Assembly (NCBI RefSeq): GCF_004168285.1
Contig: NZ_SEWF01000038.1
Coordinates: 1 to 44,520, forward strand
Direction: 5' to 3'
Source: Emticicia agri
GTDB lineage: Bacteria > Bacteroidota > Bacteroidia > Cytophagales > Spirosomataceae
DNA: 44,520 nt
How positions within the stretch are numbered: the stretch's first letter is position 1; every line of letters begins with the position of its first letter. The notes below the pieces were generated by a model, which did no database searches, had not been told where the DNA came from, and saw only the letters and a list, made by a program, of their open reading frames with translations. The translations under genes and the position numbers were made by a program. This document shows, one piece after another, positions 23,611 through 32,449 of this stretch.

Positions 23611-24429
23611 ATGAAAGAAATAGCAATATTAATGACTTGCTATAATCGTGTCGAAAAAACGATTAATTGTTTGAGGGCTTTGTATAATTGTTATATGCCC
23701 AATGGATATTCTATCGAAGTATTTTTAGTAGATGATGGTAGTACTGACGGTACCTCTGCTCAAGTAAAAGAATTATATTCATCTGTAAATATAGTTCAAG
23801 GAACTGGCTCTTTATATTGGAATCGAGGAATGTATTTAGCTTGGAAGACTGCTATAGACAAAAAGAATTATGATTATTATTTATGGCTTAATGATGACAC
23901 TATTTTATTTCCTCATGCTATCAATGAACTTATTTTGTGTACAAATAATGAAAATATATTAACATGCGGTGCTATTTGTTTTCCATCTACAAAAGAATTT
24001 ACCTATGGCGGAAGAAGTATAAAGGGTGAAAAAATTATCCCAAATGGAGAAATACAAAATTGTTATATGATTAATGGGAATTGTGTTCTTATAAGTAATA
24101 AAATAGTCTCTTATGTAGGATTACTTGATCCAATATATCCACATGCGATTGGTGATTTTGAATATGGTTTAAGAGCACTTAAAAGTGGATTTGAGATAAT
24201 TACCACTCGAACATATGTTGGAGAATGTGAAAATCACTCAACTCTACCTCAATGGTGTTATAGTTATGTTCCATTTCTAAAAAGGTTAAAATCTTTATAT
24301 TCACCATTAGGTAATAGTCATCCTAAGTATTTTTTTATTTTTGAAAAAAAATATTTTGGATTTTTTACCGCTTTAAAACATTTTATATCGATTCATTTAC
24401 GTGTTTTGGTACCCTCATTATGGAAATAA
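23611..24429 (+). CDS. GT2-family glycosyltransferase
   Basis: This is a GT-A fold enzyme of 272 residues. I start it at 23611, where MKEIAILMTCYNRVEKTINC gives the usual first beta strand; an earlier ATG at 23539 would overlap wzy by 62 bases and add 24 unlikely residues. Visible motifs are VFLVDDGSTDGT (donor binding), LYWNRGMYLAWK, YLWLNDDTILF with the metal-binding DD, and a GDFEYGLRALKSGF box near the acceptor site. This resembles the rhamnosyltransferase-like branch of GT2. It lies 10 bases after wzy and overlaps the next gene by 10 bases. Specificity unknown. Confidence 0.9.
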   Translation: MKEIAILMTCYNRVEKTINCLRALYNCYMPNGYSIEVFLVDDGSTDGTSAQVKELYSSVNIVQGTGSLYWNRGMYLAWKTAIDKKNYDYYLWLNDDTILFPHAINELILCTNNENILTCGAICFPSTKEFTYGGRSIKGEKIIPNGEIQNCYMINGNCVLISNKIVSYVGLLDPIYPHAIGDFEYGLRALKSGFEIITTRTYVGECENHSTLPQWCYSYVPFLKRLKSLYSPLGNSHPKYFFIFEKKYFGFFTALKHFISIHLRVLVPSLWK

Positions 24430-25325
24430 AAGAACCTTTTGTTTTTCAGGCCGATGCAGAAATAGTTAAACGTGCTTATAATAATTGTAATAACTACATT
24501 ATCGAATATGATTTAAGTTTGCCTAAAGAGTATTGTATTATTTATTGTAGTAGTAATGATTTATACTATCCTAATGATGAAACGTCTTTTAATGATAGTA
24601 TAGTCAAAAAGAATAGATTTGAATGGTATAGAAGTAGAATTAAGTATGGGTATAAGCATATTTTTTTAAGAGATATAAAAAAACAATGGTACATCAATGG
24701 AGTAAATAATATCCTAAATACACCTCAAAAACTTATTGAATTTATTAAGCAAGAGTGTAAAGGTTTTAAAATAATAACAGTAGGTAGTTCTGCTGGAGGA
24801 TTTATTGCAGTTCTGATAGGCCAAATACTTGACGCTGAAAGAATATATACATTTAATGGACAATTTGAAATCATATCCCAACTTAATAAAAAACAGGTAC
24901 GAACTAAGGATCCAATTCTGTATAGGAATAAATTAAATAATGAAGTACTTCCTTTTTACGATACATGTAATTTCATCGTAAAACCTGAAAAGATATATTA
25001 TTTTTATTCAAACAAGAGCAAATGGGATATAGCCCAAAATAATCATATATATAATATTAATATTAATAGAATAAGTTTTAAAACATCAAATCATGGAATA
25101 CCCTTTTTAAAGTCAAATCTTCTTCCTGTTTTAAATCTAAGTTTATCAGAGTTAAATAAGTTATCTGGTAAAACAATACATCCTATAGCGTTTTCATTAA
25201 AAATATCTGGATTAAGAGAGACTATTTATGGCCTTAAACCTGTGATAATATTTATATTAAAAAAGATATACATTTATATACTACAAATAGTTAAAAGACT
25301 AATAAATAATGAGCATCAACCTTAA
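24420..25325 (+). CDS. Serine-hydrolase-like protein of the polysaccharide locus
   Basis: This 301-residue protein looks like an alpha/beta hydrolase relative. The nucleophile elbow is VGSSAGGFIAVLIG (Ser124), with candidate catalytic Asp203 (KSKWDIAQ) and His225 (TSNHGIPFL), in the right order for a Ser-Asp-His triad. The N-terminus contains IIYCSSNDLYYPND and FEWYRSR; similar segments occur in small proteins of other surface-polysaccharide clusters. No signal peptide is seen; a hydrophobic and basic C-terminal helix (about 270-296) could attach it to the inner membrane. Possible roles are de-acylation or acyl transfer on the repeat unit. It overlaps both neighbours (10 and 17 bases), so it is firmly part of the operon. 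Confidence 0.6.
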   Translation: MEIKEPFVFQADAEIVKRAYNNCNNYIIEYDLSLPKEYCIIYCSSNDLYYPNDETSFNDSIVKKNRFEWYRSRIKYGYKHIFLRDIKKQWYINGVNNILNTPQKLIEFIKQECKGFKIITVGSSAGGFIAVLIGQILDAERIYTFNGQFEIISQLNKKQVRTKDPILYRNKLNNEVLPFYDTCNFIVKPEKIYYFYSNKSKWDIAQNNHIYNININRISFKTSNHGIPFLKSNLLPVLNLSLSELNKLSGKTIHPIAFSLKISGLRETIYGLKPVIIFILKKIYIYILQIVKRLINNEHQP

Positions 25326-26184
25326 TAATATTAGCTTAAAGTTGCTAAATATGTCTTCTATATCAGAAAAAAATGCAAGTCAGTTAATTAAATATGAATT
25401 AATGGAGGACAAGCCCACTATGATTGCAAGATTTGGCTCGACTGAGATAAAAGCGATTTTATATCCTAGGTTACCCTCTCCAATTCGTTCCATAGTTAGA
25501 GAGCGAATATTTAGAAATATGGAAGTATTATCTGGGTTTTTCCCTTCTAATGATAGCAATATTTATCGTTTTTCTGAATTAATGATTGAAGATATGCAAG
25601 AATTAGATATACTTGGGTCGTGGCGAGCTGAAGAAAAATTTCTTAAAGATTTTATTAATAAATCTATTAAAGTGGAATTAAAAGCTTTAGAACCATATTT
25701 TTCGAATGAACCATGGTCTGCTGTATTAGAAGGAAAAAAAGTATTAGTAATTAATCCATTTAGTGAAACTATCAAAAAACAGTATAATGAGAAAAGAAAA
25801 CTATTATTCTCTAATAAGTTTGTTCTCCCTGAATTTCATTTAGATACTATTCAAGCTGTACAGACAATTGCTAGAAATGGTTCTGATTTTAAAGATTGGT
25901 TTGAAGCTTTAAATTATATGAAATCCGCTATAAATGAAAAAGACTTTGATATAGCGATTATTGGCTGTGGTGCTTATGGGTTTCCGCTAGCGGCCCATAT
26001 TAAAAGACTTGGGAAAAAAGCTATTCATTTAGGAGGACCAACACAGATATTATTTGGTGTAAAAGGGAAGCGTTGGGAAGAAAACAATAGTTTTCTGAAT
26101 ATAATTAACGAACATTTTATTTCTCCATCAATTTACGAAACTCCTAAAGATATAAACAAGGTAGAGCAAGGTTGTTATTGGTAA
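25309..26184 (+). CDS. GT-D-like glycosyltransferase, copy 2
   Basis: This 291-residue paralogue of the gene at 19498 carries the same chain of motifs (MIARFGSTE near residue 40, LSGFFP, DILGSW, NPFSETIKKQY, CGAYGFPLAAHIK, HLGGPTQILFGVKGKRWE) and the same C-terminal CYW. It lacks the PWWWED insertion of copy 1 and is otherwise collinear. Two copies 5 kb apart in one cluster suggest duplication followed by a change in specificity, each perhaps adding a different sugar or acting at a different position. The gene starts 17 bases inside the hydrolase-like gene and is followed by a gap of 96 bases. Confidence 0.7.
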   Translation: MSINLNNISLKLLNMSSISEKNASQLIKYELMEDKPTMIARFGSTEIKAILYPRLPSPIRSIVRERIFRNMEVLSGFFPSNDSNIYRFSELMIEDMQELDILGSWRAEEKFLKDFINKSIKVELKALEPYFSNEPWSAVLEGKKVLVINPFSETIKKQYNEKRKLLFSNKFVLPEFHLDTIQAVQTIARNGSDFKDWFEALNYMKSAINEKDFDIAIIGCGAYGFPLAAHIKRLGKKAIHLGGPTQILFGVKGKRWEENNSFLNIINEHFISPSIYETPKDINKVEQGCYW

Positions 26185-26280
26185 ATTATTATGAGATTTT
26201 CTTTTTGATTCTAATCTTTTAAGTATTTAATTATATGTTTTTAAGCATTTATTTTTTTATTCTAAGTGTGATAAACTCTT

Positions 26281-27207
26281 ATGCAAAACTTAGCACCTAT
26301 CATCCTATTTGTATATAATCGTCCCAATCATACTAAGAGAACCGTCGAGGCCTTATTATTAAACAATTTAGCTAATGAAAGTGAGCTTTTTATTTTTTCG
26401 GATGCTTCAAAAGATGAACAAGCAAAATTTAATGTAGACTTAGTAAGAACATATATAACTGGAATAAAAGGGTTTAAAAGTGTTAAAATTATTAACAGAG
26501 ATACAAATTATGGTTTGGCTAAGTCAATAGTTGAAGGAGTGTCTGAAATCATTAAAATATATGGTAGAGTAATTGTTTTAGAAGATGATTTAGTTACTCA
26601 CCCTCAATTTCTTGAATTTATTAATAAAGCACTTGATTTATATAAAGAAAGTAAGGAGGTTTTTTCAATAACTGGTTATTCTCATTTAAATCATTCTAAA
26701 GTCAAATCTATAAATAAAGCCTATTTTATAAAATTAACTAGCACTTGGTCCTGGGCAACTTGGGCTGATAGGTGGGATTTTTTTAATGAAGATATCAAAG
26801 AAAGTATTATTTTAGACAAAGACATAAAGTTAAGAAAGTCTTTTAACTATGATAATTCATATGATTTTTATAAAATGCTAAAGAATAGAACTGGTGGGAA
26901 AGTTAAATCTTGGGGTATAGTATGGTATTGGAATGTATTTATAAAGAACGGTTTAACTCTTTATCCTTCTGAAACACTAGTAGATCATATTGGGCTAGAT
27001 GGTTCGGGGCAAAATAGCAAGAATTATTTAATAGAAATGAGAAAAATAAAACTAAATCAATATGATTTTACTTATCCCATAGATATTTTCGAGATAGAAA
27101 AAGACAGAATAAAAGTAGCTAATACCTTAAAAAGGAGAAAAATGAACACTATTGTAAAAATTCTAAACTCAAAAATAAAAAATTTATTGAATTTCCGATA
27201 CACTTAA
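26281..27207 (+). CDS. GT2-like glycosyltransferase with VLEDDL motif
   Basis: This 308-residue GT-A enzyme has an N-terminus (APIILFVYNRPNHTKRTVEA, then FIFSDASKDEQ) and a metal-binding box VIVLEDDLVTHPQFLEF like Bacteroidota transferases related to the GNT-I type (E-D-D in place of D-x-D). A conserved aromatic region follows (TSTWSWATWADRWDFF, about 151-166), then KSWGIVWYWNVF. Function is inferred as cytoplasmic transfer onto the lipid-linked intermediate; the donor is unknown. The 96-base gap upstream is the largest since 19498 and may hold an internal promoter, though I see no clear one. Confidence 0.85.
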   Translation: MQNLAPIILFVYNRPNHTKRTVEALLLNNLANESELFIFSDASKDEQAKFNVDLVRTYITGIKGFKSVKIINRDTNYGLAKSIVEGVSEIIKIYGRVIVLEDDLVTHPQFLEFINKALDLYKESKEVFSITGYSHLNHSKVKSINKAYFIKLTSTWSWATWADRWDFFNEDIKESIILDKDIKLRKSFNYDNSYDFYKMLKNRTGGKVKSWGIVWYWNVFIKNGLTLYPSETLVDHIGLDGSGQNSKNYLIEMRKIKLNQYDFTYPIDIFEIEKDRIKVANTLKRRKMNTIVKILNSKIKNLLNFRYT

Positions 27208-27226
27208 TTTATGAATTAACTTGAGA

Positions 27227-27808
27227 ATGTATACCTTAAAAAAAATAAAAAATTATATCAGAAAACTAATTTTTTACAATAAATATAATAAAGTTAAGAC
27301 GAATGGAGAAGTAGTTTTCTATAATTCAACACAAATAAAAAATTTTCAACTAAGTAAAGTAAAAATTAGTATTGGAAATAAAACTCATATAAGGGGTGAA
27401 TTACAAGTTTTCCGATTTGGAGGAATAATTAAAATAGGAGAAAGGTGCTTTGTAGGAGAAAACTCTCGTATATGGTCAAGTTCTAGCGTATCAATTGGAA
27501 ATGATGTACTTATTTCACACAATGTTCATATTGTTGATACAAACGCTCATGAACTTAATCATCTTGAGCGGGCAGATGGTTTTTTTAAAATTATTACAGT
27601 CGGTCATCCAATAGATAAACCTAATATAAATGATGCTCCAATTATTTTAGGTGATTTTGTTTGGATTAATTTTAATAGCATAATTCTAAAAGGAGTTACA
27701 GTTGGAGAAGGTGCAATTATAGCAGCAGGAAGTGTTGTAACTAGAGATGTACCGCCTTTTACATTAGTAGGTGGAAATCCAGCTAAAATAATTAAATATC
27801 TAAAATGA
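27227..27808 (+). CDS. Hexapeptide-repeat acyltransferase
   Basis: This protein of 193 residues uses the ATG at 27227; a TTG two codons earlier (27221) is possible but less likely. Left-handed beta-helix repeats run from about 50 to the end ([63 protein letters not shown]). DTNAHELNH probably holds the catalytic His. This is the WcaF/maltose acetyltransferase type, adding an acyl group to a sugar. It is followed after 9 bases by a second acyltransferase of similar design, so the two form a tandem pair. Confidence 0.88.
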   Translation: MYTLKKIKNYIRKLIFYNKYNKVKTNGEVVFYNSTQIKNFQLSKVKISIGNKTHIRGELQVFRFGGIIKIGERCFVGENSRIWSSSSVSIGNDVLISHNVHIVDTNAHELNHLERADGFFKIITVGHPIDKPNINDAPIILGDFVWINFNSIILKGVTVGEGAIIAAGSVVTRDVPPFTLVGGNPAKIIKYLK

Positions 27809-27817
27809 CAATATGTT

Positions 27818-28372
27818 ATGAAAGAGATATTAAGAAAAATTTATTCAATATATATATTAAATAATTATAGAAAGAAATTAGTACTTGGGAAAAACTCAAA
27901 ACTTGCATTCAATAAATTTAGATTTAAAAATAATTGCTCTATTATAATTGGCAATAATTCTATGATTGAATGTAGTTTTTATTTTGATAGAGAAAATAGT
28001 ATTGTAAAAATTGGCAATAGAACATTTATAGGAGGCTCCAAAATCATTTGTGCAAATGATATCATTATAGGAGATGACGTCTTAATATCCTGGGGATGTA
28101 CAATAGTAGATCATAACTCTCACTCCCTTATATTTTCTGAACGAAAAAATGATGTAATAGACGGATTAGTTGGAAAAAAAGATTGGACTAATGTAATAAT
28201 AAAAAAAGTCAAAATTGACAATAAAGCCTGGATTGGTTTCGATGTCAAAATTTTAAAAGGAGTGACTGTTGGAGAAGGGGCAGTGGTAGCAGCAGGAAGT
28301 ATTGTAACAAAAGATGTCCCCCCTTATACATTAGTTGCAGGAGTACCTGCGAAGATAATCAGACATTTGTAG
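27818..28372 (+). CDS. Hexapeptide-repeat acyltransferase, second of a tandem pair
   Basis: This 184-residue protein has the same fold as its upstream neighbour: [37 protein letters not shown] and [25 protein letters not shown], ending [11 protein letters not shown]. The probable catalytic His is in VDHNSHSL. A polar stretch ([16 protein letters not shown]) interrupts the helix, a common position for the loop that shapes the acceptor site. It probably modifies a different sugar or position from the neighbour. A 55-base gap separates it from the epimerase gene. Confidence 0.88.
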   Translation: MKEILRKIYSIYILNNYRKKLVLGKNSKLAFNKFRFKNNCSIIIGNNSMIECSFYFDRENSIVKIGNRTFIGGSKIICANDIIIGDDVLISWGCTIVDHNSHSLIFSERKNDVIDGLVGKKDWTNVIIKKVKIDNKAWIGFDVKILKGVTVGEGAVVAAGSIVTKDVPPYTLVAGVPAKIIRHL

Positions 28373-28427
28373 ATATGGTGTGATAGGTTAAATATATAGT
28401 TTATAAAAGAAAGCTAATTCATTTTTT

Positions 28428-29348
28428 ATGAATAGAAGAGTTATAATAACAGGAGGGCTTGGGTTCATAGGTCAAAATATTGCAAGGCAATTTAAGGATA
28501 AGAACTATAATGTGATTGCAATTGGGCATAATAAAGTTTCAGAACAGGAATTAAGTAGGATAGGAATAGATGAATGGTATGAAGGAGATATAAATTTAAA
28601 TATTTTAAATACAATCTCTTTAAAACCTGATCTTATTATACATTGTGCAGGAGGGAGTACTGTTGGAGGATCTTTAAATAATCCATACCTTGATTTTCAT
28701 AAAACCGTTAACTCAACATTAGATGTATTAGAATATATTAGATTATTCTCTCCTAAAACTTTGTTAATTTATTTATCAAGTGCAGCTGTATATGGTAATA
28801 AGAATGACAATATGATTAATGAGGAAGATGATTTAAATCCAGTATCTCCATATGGGTTCCATAAATTAGCAGCTGAAAACCTATGTAAATCTTATGCATC
28901 AAATTTTAATGTTAAAGTAGCAATTGTTAGACTTTTCTCAATTTATGGAGAAGGCTTAAAAAAGCAATTATTATGGGAAGCTAGTAAAAAAATAATAGCA
29001 TCTGAGAATGAAGTAATTTTTTTTGGTACAGGAGAAGAAACAAGGGATTGGTTACATGTCAAAGACGTAGCAAGACTAATAGAACATATAGCCAATATAC
29101 AATTCCAATTCATAGTTTTAAATGGAGGTTATGGTGAAAGAATTCCTGTAAAGCAAGTCTTATTTACGCTCTTAAATGAATTAGAAAGAAATGACTTAAA
29201 GATTATATTTAATAATCAAAATAAACCAGGAGATCCTATGTATTACTATGCTAATATCAATAAAATTAAGGAGTTAGGCTGGGTTCCTGAAATCGATTTA
29301 TCAATAGGTTTAAGTAATTATGTCAAATGGTTCAAAAACACAATATGA
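28428..29348 (+). CDS. NAD-dependent sugar epimerase/dehydratase
   Basis: This 306-residue extended short-chain dehydrogenase has the Rossmann motif TGGLGFIGQNIARQF (G-x-x-G-x-x-G) at about 8-22, an HCAGGSTVGGSL segment, the active-site serines in YLSSAAVYGN, and Tyr-x-x-x-Lys in YGFHKLAAE. It acts on a nucleotide-sugar, most like the UDP-glucose 4-epimerase or dTDP-sugar branch, but I cannot fix the substrate. It would supply one of the donors for the cluster. The gene ends with a 4-base overlap (ATGA) with the following GT4 gene if that starts at 29345. Confidence 0.85.
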   Translation: MNRRVIITGGLGFIGQNIARQFKDKNYNVIAIGHNKVSEQELSRIGIDEWYEGDINLNILNTISLKPDLIIHCAGGSTVGGSLNNPYLDFHKTVNSTLDVLEYIRLFSPKTLLIYLSSAAVYGNKNDNMINEEDDLNPVSPYGFHKLAAENLCKSYASNFNVKVAIVRLFSIYGEGLKKQLLWEASKKIIASENEVIFFGTGEETRDWLHVKDVARLIEHIANIQFQFIVLNGGYGERIPVKQVLFTLLNELERNDLKIIFNNQNKPGDPMYYYANINKIKELGWVPEIDLSIGLSNYVKWFKNTI

Positions 29349-30508
29349 TAAAAGTAGCATTTACAATAATTGGAGGTAAATCGTCTTGGATGGGAGGCAT
29401 TAATTATCTAAAAAATTTATTATTTGCTCTTTCTCAATTAGAAGAACATACACTAAAACCAGTCTTGTTAGTGGGTAAAAAAGTTGATGAAAAATTATTA
29501 AAAGAATTTGAAGGATTAGCTGAAATAAAACAATATTCTGTTTTTGATAGGTACAGTGTCAAATGGTTTTTGGATGTAATCTTAAGAGATATATTTAATC
29601 TTAATCCTTTTATTAATCAGATAGTCGTAGAGAATAATATTAAAGCTATTAGTCATTCTTATATTTACGGAAGAGACCTAAAGTGTTTAGCAATTAATTG
29701 GATACCTGACTTTCAACATAGACGCTTACCCCATATGTTTTCTAAATTAAATTATTATGTAAGAGATTTTAGACTCAAAGCTTTGTCAAAATATAGCGAT
29801 ATTATAATATTTAGCAGTAATGATGCATTAGAAGACTTTAAAAAATTTAAGGCAGAATATATATCGAAAACAAAAGTGATACATTTTGTCTCTCAAACTT
29901 CAAACTTCGAAAAAAAGTCATTAAGCTATTTGGAAAAGAAGTACCATTTTTCTGGCCAATTCTTTTTTTTACCCAACCAATTCTGGGTACATAAGAATCA
30001 CAAAGTCGTTTTTGAGGCTATTAATCTTGCGAAAGAAAAGGACAAAAATATCTTATTAATTTGTAGTGGGCATATGCTTGATGAAAGGAACAAAAAATAT
30101 ATTGAAAATTTGAAAAGTTATATTACCGATAATGCATTAGAAAATAATATAAAATTACTTGGTAAAATCCCATTTGAAGATGTTTTGTTATTGATGTATT
30201 ATACTAATTCAATTATTAATCCTTCTTTTTTTGAAGGATGGAGTTCAACTGTGGAAGAGTCTAAGAGTATGAACAAAACTATTATATTATCTAATATTGC
30301 TGTTCATATAGAACAAGCTCCAGCTAAAGGCATATTTTTTAATCCTAATAACCCAGAAGAATTAGCAAATATTTTACTTAAGCAATTATCCAATTTAAGA
30401 GGTGAAATGAGTGCTGAAGAGGAAATAGAAAAAAACTTACAGGGAAAAACTATTGAATTTGCGAGTCAATATGAATCTCTCTTTAAAGCCTATGCTACTA
30501 GATTATAA
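29345..30508 (+). CDS. GT4-like glycosyltransferase
   Basis: I start it at 29345 (MIKVAFTIIGGKSSWMGG), which gives an ATGA overlap with the epimerase; an ATG at 29327 would add six residues. The GT-B enzyme of 387 residues has WIPDFQHRRLPHMFS and IIFSSNDALEDF in the N-domain, then the junction LPNQFWVHKNHKVVFEA and the donor-site box NPSFFEGWSSTVEESKSM. This resembles Bacteroidota mannosyl- or glucosyltransferases of the GT4 type. It acts on the cytoplasmic face. A 118-base gap follows before the WecG/TagA gene. Confidence 0.88.
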   Translation: MIKVAFTIIGGKSSWMGGINYLKNLLFALSQLEEHTLKPVLLVGKKVDEKLLKEFEGLAEIKQYSVFDRYSVKWFLDVILRDIFNLNPFINQIVVENNIKAISHSYIYGRDLKCLAINWIPDFQHRRLPHMFSKLNYYVRDFRLKALSKYSDIIIFSSNDALEDFKKFKAEYISKTKVIHFVSQTSNFEKKSLSYLEKKYHFSGQFFFLPNQFWVHKNHKVVFEAINLAKEKDKNILLICSGHMLDERNKKYIENLKSYITDNALENNIKLLGKIPFEDVLLLMYYTNSIINPSFFEGWSSTVEESKSMNKTIILSNIAVHIEQAPAKGIFFNPNNPEELANILLKQLSNLRGEMSAEEEIEKNLQGKTIEFASQYESLFKAYATRL

Positions 30509-30626
30509 AATAAAAACTATTTTGTATATACTAATATGTAGTTGATTGGTTACCAAGTTATTATTAATAAGATAAAAATAACGTATCTTATAAGTCCTAT
30601 TTTTAAAGCCAAATTTGATATGTAAA

Positions 30627-31379
30627 ATGACTCATAAGAAACTCATAAGTATAAACATTTCATTGGGTAAATATCAAGAATTTATTGCAAATATTATAGA
30701 CTTAGGCAAAATACATAAATCCTCTTATGTTTGCGTCACTAATGTCCATGTATGCATAGAGGCATTTAAATCTAAAGATTTTGCAAATGCCATAAACAAT
30801 GCAGATATCGTTACCCCTGATGGTATGCCACTAGTAAAAGGGCTAAAATTGCTATATGGAATTAATCAAGATAAAGTTTCCGGCCCTGATTTAATGCCTT
30901 CATTATTAGAAGAAATGGAAAAACAAAACTTAAAAGCTTTTTTTTATGGATCAACGAATGAAGTATTGTCTGATTTAACTTACTTCTGCAAGAAAAAATA
31001 TACAAATTTGAACATAGTCGGTACGATTTCTCCTCCATTTCGCACAATGTCTGATACAGAGTTAGAAGAAGATGTAAGAAAAATTAATGAATCAAAGGCC
31101 AACATTGTTTTTGTGGCCTTAGGTTGTCCAAAACAAGAACGTTGGATAGCTAGTATGAAAGGTAGGGTAAACGCAGTCATGATTGGTGTCGGAGGAGCTT
31201 TCCCAATGTTAGCGGGCAAAGAAAAGAGAGCGCCTACTTGGATGCAAAAAAATATGTTAGAATGGGTATATAGATTAGTACAAGATCCTAAGAGACTATT
31301 CAAACGTTATTTAATTACTAATAGTTATTTTATTGTTCTACTAGCTAAAGAAAAACTAAAACTTACTTTTAAAATTTAA
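30627..31379 (+). CDS. WecG/TagA/CpsF-family glycosyltransferase (GT26)
   Basis: This protein of 250 residues starts at the ATG 30627; a TTG at 30615 would add four residues. Family motifs: YVCVTNVHVCIEAF, NADIVTPDGMPLVKGLKLLYG with the catalytic Asp in TPDG, and VFVALGCPKQERWI, where the K-Q-E-x-W box contacts the nucleotide-sugar. The C-terminal KNMLEWVYRLVQDPKRLFKRYL is the usual membrane-association tail. Characterised members (TagA, WecG) add ManNAc or ManNAcA to a lipid-linked first sugar. Here it may add the second sugar after the WcaJ-type priming step. Confidence 0.92.
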   Translation: MTHKKLISINISLGKYQEFIANIIDLGKIHKSSYVCVTNVHVCIEAFKSKDFANAINNADIVTPDGMPLVKGLKLLYGINQDKVSGPDLMPSLLEEMEKQNLKAFFYGSTNEVLSDLTYFCKKKYTNLNIVGTISPPFRTMSDTELEEDVRKINESKANIVFVALGCPKQERWIASMKGRVNAVMIGVGGAFPMLAGKEKRAPTWMQKNMLEWVYRLVQDPKRLFKRYLITNSYFIVLLAKEKLKLTFKI

Positions 31380-31396
31380 ATTTTATCATCTAGTAA

Positions 31397-32341
31397 ATGC
31401 ATAAGAGTTCAAAAATATATGTTGCTGGTCATCGTGGAATGGTTGGCTCAGCGATTCTAAGAAAATTACAAGATGAAGGATATACTAATTTCGTACTTCG
31501 TACTTCTCAGGAATTAGACTTACGTAAGCAATCCGAGGTTGAAAACTTCTTTTCAATTGAAAAACCTGAATACGTATTTTTAGCAGCAGCCAAAGTAGGA
31601 GGAATTGTTGCAAATAATACGTATAGAGCAGATTTTTTGTATGAAAATCTAGCTATTCAAAATAACATTATTCATAGTGCTTATCTTACTGGTGTTAGAA
31701 AACTTTTATTTTTAGGTTCTTCTTGTATTTACCCCAAATTAGCGCCGCAACCTTTAAAAGAAGAATACCTACTCAGTGGTTATCTTGAGCCGACCAACGA
31801 GCCTTATGCGATTGCTAAAATTGCAGGTATTAAACTATGTGAGGCTTATCGAAGCCAGTATGGGTGTGATTTTATCTCTGTAATGCCTACTAATCTCTAT
31901 GGGCCAAATGATAATTATGATTTGCAGAATTCACATGTTTTACCTGCTATGATTCGAAAGTTTCATGAGGCAAAAGTAAATAATGCTCCTAATGTTAATC
32001 TATGGGGTACAGGTTCTCCTATGAGGGAGTTTTTACACGCAGACGATATGGCGGCGGCTTGTGTTTATCTGATGGAACACTATAGCGAACCAGAATTAGT
32101 TAATGTCGGAACAGGTGCTGATGTAACCATTAAAGAATTAGCTGAAACTGTAAAAAAGATAGTAGGTTTTGAAGGCGAGTTGATATGGGATACTAGCAAA
32201 CCGGATGGGACGCCTCGTAAATTGATGGATGTTTCAAAATTGCATAGTTATGGATGGAAACATAGAATCGAATTGGAGAAAGGAATAGGAATGGCCTATC
32301 AGGATTTTTTGGACCATCATGCTTCTCTTAGAATGGGATGA
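31397..32341 (+). CDS. fcl: GDP-L-fucose synthase
   Basis: This 314-residue bifunctional epimerase/reductase converts GDP-4-keto-6-deoxymannose to GDP-L-fucose with NADPH. Motifs: [13 protein letters not shown] (Rossmann), [23 protein letters not shown], and the catalytic Tyr-x-x-x-Lys in [10 protein letters not shown]. These are diagnostic of the WcaG/Fcl family and the length is normal. It sits 17 bases after the WecG/TagA gene and 108 bases before gmd, the enzyme of the preceding step. GDP-fucose could serve the fucosyltransferase-like protein at 18446. Confidence 0.95.
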   Translation: MHKSSKIYVAGHRGMVGSAILRKLQDEGYTNFVLRTSQELDLRKQSEVENFFSIEKPEYVFLAAAKVGGIVANNTYRADFLYENLAIQNNIIHSAYLTGVRKLLFLGSSCIYPKLAPQPLKEEYLLSGYLEPTNEPYAIAKIAGIKLCEAYRSQYGCDFISVMPTNLYGPNDNYDLQNSHVLPAMIRKFHEAKVNNAPNVNLWGTGSPMREFLHADDMAAACVYLMEHYSEPELVNVGTGADVTIKELAETVKKIVGFEGELIWDTSKPDGTPRKLMDVSKLHSYGWKHRIELEKGIGMAYQDFLDHHASLRMG

Positions 32342-32449
32342 TTTTAGGATAAACTATGCTCAGAGTAAATTAAGCTACGCAACGTATTTGAACATCTACA
32401 TAGACGAATTAAACTAAAACACTTATTATAAATTCAAAGTAATTATTTC

